Shown: positions 57,583 to 62,000 of the stretch, one piece after another
How the letters are laid out: each line of letters starts with the position of its first letter
Position numbering within the stretch: the first letter of the stretch is position 1
Assembly: GCA_015680685.1 (NCBI GenBank)
Contig: MNCI01023457.1
Span: 656,586 to 718,585, forward strand
Source: Gnetum montanum
Taxonomy: Eukaryota > Streptophyta > Gnetopsida > Gnetales > Gnetaceae
Length of the DNA stretch: 62,000 nucleotides
Reading direction: 5' to 3'
The notes under the pieces: generated by a model
What the model was told of the DNA's origin: nothing
What the model saw: only the letters and a program-made list of their open reading frames with translations
Databases searched by the model: none
Program-made: the position numbers and the translations under genes

Positions 57583-59625
57583 TACCCCCATGACTGAATG
57601 AAAACTTGTCTTTGAGTTCCTTAAAAAATATTGGAAAGGTATGGGATCATTTACTCAAAATGGAACTAATGGGATGACATGTGAACGGATCATCATTACA
57701 AGACAAGACAAAACTGGTGTTCACAACAACAAGAGTGAACACTTTATACATTGACATCAAGACTTATTTGGCAGCTGAGAAAGAGAGAGAGAAAGAAGTT
57801 TTGCTGCTGCCAATGCCAAGATTGCATCGTTTGTTGTCCATCCATGAGCACGTCATCGATTTTGCTCTTTGCATAGCTACTTTAGCACTGCTCCATTTCA
57901 AGTGTTCCCTCCAGATCCAATCCATTGTTGTATGATTGCCATCTACACACACAACATAGTCTTTATATTAGCAAGGGTAAATGAATTTCAATGCAATTGA
58001 TACCTTGCCTCAGTGAAAGATCCGTTAGTTGAGTTGTGGTATGGCTGATACGGGTCTGGAGATATATTCATGGTGACTATTGAAGGTGTAGGGGTTAGGA
58101 GAAAATTAAAAAATTTGGGTCTGAACCCCCATGACTAAGAGCGAACCACCGGTAGTGATAGAATGGAGAAAGAAAAGGAACAAAAAAGATGGTGAAAAAG
58201 AGACAACTAGGACATCGATGAAATAGATGTCAAGATGGAAATGAAAAAAATAAAATTAATTGCAAAAATGTTAAGAGAAAGAATTTAACTGGGGTACGAA
58301 AGAGGAATGTCAGTGGGTTCTCCCCAAAGCAGGCTCATGCCCTTAATGACCTGACAAACCCACATTCAAAGAGTCTGTAGGCTCTAGGAATGTCATTTGG
58401 AACAAGAGTTAAAGTCTTAACCGCAAGAATTTACCAAAAAGAAAACAATGTATCCACCAAAATATACACTAATGATACAACTGGCAATGAGGTGAACAAT
58501 GGAGAGAAGGATGGAGAGAATAGAATGGAATGGAATCTCAAGAACAAGGTGGTGTACAACCCCTTGTGGATTTCATGATTAATGTGACTTAGTAGATCCC
58601 ATTCCAAGTCCAGCCTCAAAAAAACCACATCCAGTGACTTCACATCAATGTATTCGGCCAATCCATCCTCTTGAAGTAACAAGAATTCCTTCATCCAAGA
58701 GCCACCACCATTTCGGCGAAACAAGGAGGAGAGAATGGGAAGTGAAAAGGGCCTTAGTTAGAGGGAACAACATTTGTTTTGGTTCCATAACTAGTGTTTA
58801 TAGCCTAAATTATTATTTCTTCTAAGGGGTGTTCTTTGAATTCTCACTCTTCACTCTTTTTTTTGGTTGTTGTGTGTTTATGTATGAGAACCACACCATG
58901 CAAAGACTTTGTTATTTTTATTTGCTCAGCTTCTGATGATTGAGTAACGTCGAAACGGTAAGAAAACTCAAGAAGAAAGCATCCAAGAACCCAAGAGAAT
59001 GGCCAACAAAAATGCATCAAGTTCCCTTGAAATCACACCCTTTTCAATCCTTGAGTCCTTCCTTAGTTTGAGAAATGCCCAATCACCGATTTGTTAGAGT
59101 TTTTATGTAGAAAGGGACTGTACATTTTCGAGCCGAGAGAGACCATAGAACTTGGTGGATGAATGGATGAAGTGGACTCATTGCCTGCTGTATCAAAAGA
59201 ACCATACCTTAGTATCAACATCATGACTTAAAGGTAAAAACCAAACATGAGTAATCAATATGAAAATAGTTCATACCATCATGAAGAGCACTTATTAAAT
59301 GAAAAACTTACAAGGTGGGTAACACACACATACACACACACACACAAAATGAAAAATTATAACGATGTTGGAAAATAAAAACAAGAAAAGTTAAAGAAAT
59401 TTGTAAAAAAAAAATGTGTAAGATAAAAATGTGCAAAAAAAAAACATGTAAAACAAAAACTTGTAAAACAAAAATGTGTAAAAAAAAACGTATAAAACAA
59501 AAATGTGTAAAAAAAAATGTGCAAAACAAAAACTTAAAAGAACTGAGGGCCCCCAAATGATCAGCATAGGTGGCGATCTCCCCCATGACTGAATGGAAAG
59601 GGAGAGATCCAAAATAATGAACATA
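57583..59625 (-). other. Noncoding internal region of the second minus-strand element
   Basis: Collinear with 22438-24329 of the first element: the phrase 'atgactgaatgaaaacttgtct', the 'aaagagagagagaaagaa' stretch, 'gtcagtgggttctccccaaagcagg', and 'accttagtatcaacatcatga'. An (AC)n run lies at 59321-59347. No RT, RNase H or integrase text is found: the noncoding region passes straight into the protease end at about 59625. Confidence 0.7.
59395..59535. repeat. Tandem repeat, AAAATGTGTAAAACA-type (expanded)
   Basis: Eight or so units of 13-20 bases such as 'aaaatgtgtaa', 'aaaacatgtaaaacaaaaac' and 'aaaaaaaacgtataaaac'. The other copy (24085-24150) has about half as many units. Confidence 0.75.
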
Positions 59626-60310
59626 TATTTAAATTCTTAAAAGTGCCCAACTTCTCCCCATTGATGTTCTCAAGTTAAGGGATGGAAGTTGGGGATGCTC
59701 ATATTCCAATGTATCTATGCTTTCGGTATGGGCATGGGTTGTTCCCCCAGTTTGTTCCATGCATGTTAATGAGTGGCTCTCTTGATCAGCTATCAACCAC
59801 TGGGTGTGCTCTTGTTGTGTGGTTGCTACATACAAGCACCTTTGTATGTTATCCTTTGGTGCACACCGGTTACATGCAGGAGATGTTAAATTTCTCATCA
59901 CCCATGATTCCTGCATGTCATCACCCTCTGAGTCACTGTATGTGATGCATGGAACTTTCTTCTTCTCGATCTTTCCATAAATGTTTACCTTAGATATCTC
60001 TAAGGAAAGATCGTGGATCCCTAGGCATGCGTCTATTGTGCTTAGCCATGCCCTTCCCATTATAATTGGGAAGTCCCCTTCGTTGTTGTTAACTTCTATC
60101 ACCAGGAAATCTGCTGGGTATGACCAACCACACACAGTGGTAACAATGTCCTCCACCAATCCTAAGGGAATGGTGATGGATTGGTTTGCCAGCTCTAGTT
60201 AAATATTGCTCTTCTTGAGTTGGGGCAAGTTCTAGGCTTGATACATTTCTCGTGAGATTAATTTGACTCTAGAACCTGAGTTAAGAAGAGCCTTATGTGG
60301 TTCATTCCCG
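59626..60310 (-). pseudogene. Aspartic protease remnant
   Basis: The active site reads ALLNSGSRVKLISREMYQA (about 60232-60290), with Asn in place of the catalytic Asp. The body gives TVCGWSYPADFLVIEVNNNE and GDFPIIMGRAWLSTIDACLG in the open piece 59629-60159, collinear with 25670-26152 of the first element. The C-terminal extension stops near 59629, where the sister copy continues to RT. Confidence 0.75.
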
Positions 60311-62000
60311 ACAACTTGGAGGTAGATTAAGGGACTTCCAGGGTTAGATAGTTTCCTAGGAAGGTGGCCTACCTTGATCCAGTCGATTACAGTATGTGCT
60401 AACATAACCGTATGTGTTGAGCTCTGGTGTTGGAATAAAGGGAGCCTCGAAGCCTTGTATGTTGGAGGAGTGTGTACAGACTCAACCACTTGTGATTTTG
60501 AGAGCTTTTATGGGCTTTTGGTTCTGAAGAAAGATCTTCTCTTTTTGCGATTGTCAGAACCAGCAATGGGTTGAATGTGTATAGCTCTTGTAGCATTACG
60601 TTGCTGTGGTTGAGTGGGGAGTTCCCCTTGCATTGTTGGAGCAAGTGGTATGGGAACTAACAACGGAAGAGTGGTGGATGGATTTAGAGGATGGTAGGTC
60701 TGTGGAGCATCTCCAGGAGGAGAAGGAGTCCTTCTAAAGTACTTCCGAACTTGGTAGTGACATTGGGGAGTTGTGTGACCCATGGAGTCACTTGGAGAAA
60801 TTAGGTTGTGGCGATGGGTTGTGGCGGAGTTCCACTTGGATAGTACATTAATGGTTGGTGGAACTACCTTGGGTTACCTTGGGAATAAGGTAATCTTTGG
60901 GGTGCCTACCGTTTATTAAGTATCAGGTTGAGTGCATACACCCCAGACTCTTGTAGATGTGAGATGATTGGACAACATCCCTTAGGATGGTCATATTGGC
61001 AGATCTCACATCCACCGTCATTGTCTGTGTTTGAATCCACAACCTCATGGAGATAGTTATTTTCCCCTTACCCTTGTCATGTGCAGGGCCTGAATCTCTT
61101 CGCTTTGTCTGATTCTTTTCACTACTTCGTTCCTCCTTAGACTCCTCTACAATTTTTAGGACAAGTTCAAATCTACTATCTAAGGAGTCTTGTATCTGAT
61201 CTACCTTAGCCACTACTTCTATTGTTAACTTCTGAAGTGAAAATTTTTTTCTATTCACCAACTCTTCGACTGGTGACTCATCCTCTTCATCACAAAATCT
61301 CACTCCCCTCTTTCGGAGGGAAGGATCATGGTTATATTCTTCCGTGCTTTCTCTTTTTCGTAGCTCCCCTTCTTCTTTGGCTACTTATTCCAACAAGCGA
61401 TGAATTTCATGGGATCTAAGTTCTGATAGTCTCCCTTGGGCATATGTCCTAAGGGTTATCCTAGTTTCATACCTTAGCCCATCCATGAGGTGGCGGAGTT
61501 GATCCTGCTGTGCATAACCATGGCCTGGGCAACGATGTAACAATGTGTAGTAGCGGCCCATGGTAGCATCCAAGCATTTGTAATTACCCTGCTTCCATCC
61601 TTGGATCTGCTTATGTAATTTAGACACTCTAGAGTACATTTGGTATTTATTGTTGAAGAGTTCTAACATTGTACTCCACCTCCTAATGGTTTCCAGTTCT
61701 AAGGATCGGTACCAACTCTCTGCATCCTTTATGAGTGTCCTAGGAAACAAATTTAGTTTTTACCACTCATTTTCTATGTTTTGAAAGGCACATGCATCAT
61801 GGAATTCCTGTAATGATTCTACAAATCAGCATTATATCCCCCCTCAAACCGTGGGATATTGTTCATGTCTAAGTGCTTGATCTGGCTACCTTGTTGATGC
61901 CTTGTTGGTATTCTCACTGCCTCCATGATATCTAGCATACTTCAAGTGGAAAGTAGGGGTTCATCATGATCATCTCTTTTATGACATCTATGATGTCTAC
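60311..62000 (-). pseudogene. gag pseudogene, continuing past the window end
   Basis: Open pieces 60923-61303 and 61385-61750 carry the gag core (LIKDAESWYRSLELETIRRW, LHRCPGHGYAQQDQLRHLMD, AQGRLSELRSHEIHRLLE) and the tail LQKLTIEVVAKVDQIQDSLD. The Q/P-rich C-terminal stretch lies at 60508-60783. The Cys/His box is near 60950-61020. Frameshifts and stops occur. The N-terminal part lies beyond 62000. Confidence 0.78.

Noticed and set aside
59308-59624. Hydrophobic Phe/Leu/Val-rich ORFs resembling membrane proteins
   Set aside because: Translation of the AAAATGTGTAAAACA-type tandem repeat on the minus strand.

Overview
The window is nuclear DNA of a land plant, most likely a seed plant with a large, repeat-rich genome. 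A gymnosperm or another large-genome lineage is possible, but the sequence does not settle this. It is AT-rich with long gene-free stretches, old LTR retrotransposons broken by stop codons (mostly TAG and TAA where CAG or CAA would be expected), nested insertions and a single convincing host gene. There are no bacterial-type operons, CRISPR arrays or rRNA genes.

Layout. 1-224 is the end of an LTR. 1926-5444 is the 3' part of a Ty3/gypsy element of the Tat/Athila type: an extra ORF, a polypurine tract and the 3' LTR. 5445-10600 is AT-rich with two tRNA-derived SINE-like heads. 11247-12065 (minus) is the host gene, an unnamed proline/serine/asparagine-rich plant protein, with a GC-rich flank and a telo-box in its leader. 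12570-12770 is a tandem duplication. 16567-21127 is the 5' half of a plus-strand Tat/Athila relative (LTR, tRNA-Asp-type primer site, gag, protease). 21458-29803 (minus) is a complete element of the same family with perfect 5-bp target duplications (GTTGT), but it has lost RNase H and the integrase core. 34858-36593 is a solo LTR (duplication ATAAT) carrying a second solo LTR at 34871-35651 (duplication GTGGT). 36740-37570 is a degenerate satellite of about 104-111 bp. 39210-45981 is a different plus-strand Ty3/gypsy element (tRNA-iMet-type primer site; gag, protease, RT, RNase H, integrase). 50158-56066 is a GC-rich L1-type LINE with a 197-base assembly gap. 56159-56793 is an LTR of the 39210 family, interrupted by another minus-strand Tat/Athila-family element (56794 to the window end) that keeps gag and protease but no RT.

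Most notable: downstream of the usual plant-L1 ORF1 (DUF4283 plus zinc knuckle) and ORF2 (endonuclease, RT, zf-RVT), the LINE carries a third ORF. Its start codon overlaps the ORF2 stop as ATGA. This decayed ORF3 reads, in one frame, as a domain resembling the 'putative plant transposon protein' family (PF20167-like), a long coiled coil and a C-terminal J-domain (DnaJ) look-alike with family spacing and the triad HLD in place of HPD. I know of no described LINE with a J-domain ORF.

Second theme: LTRs of one family share ends, primer site and downstream half, but the stretch just upstream of the TATA box carries different palindromic modules (ATGCAT, GATATC, or CTCTAATAATTAGAG arrays). The unrelated 39210 family also has a palindrome array (AAGACATCTT) in its LTR.
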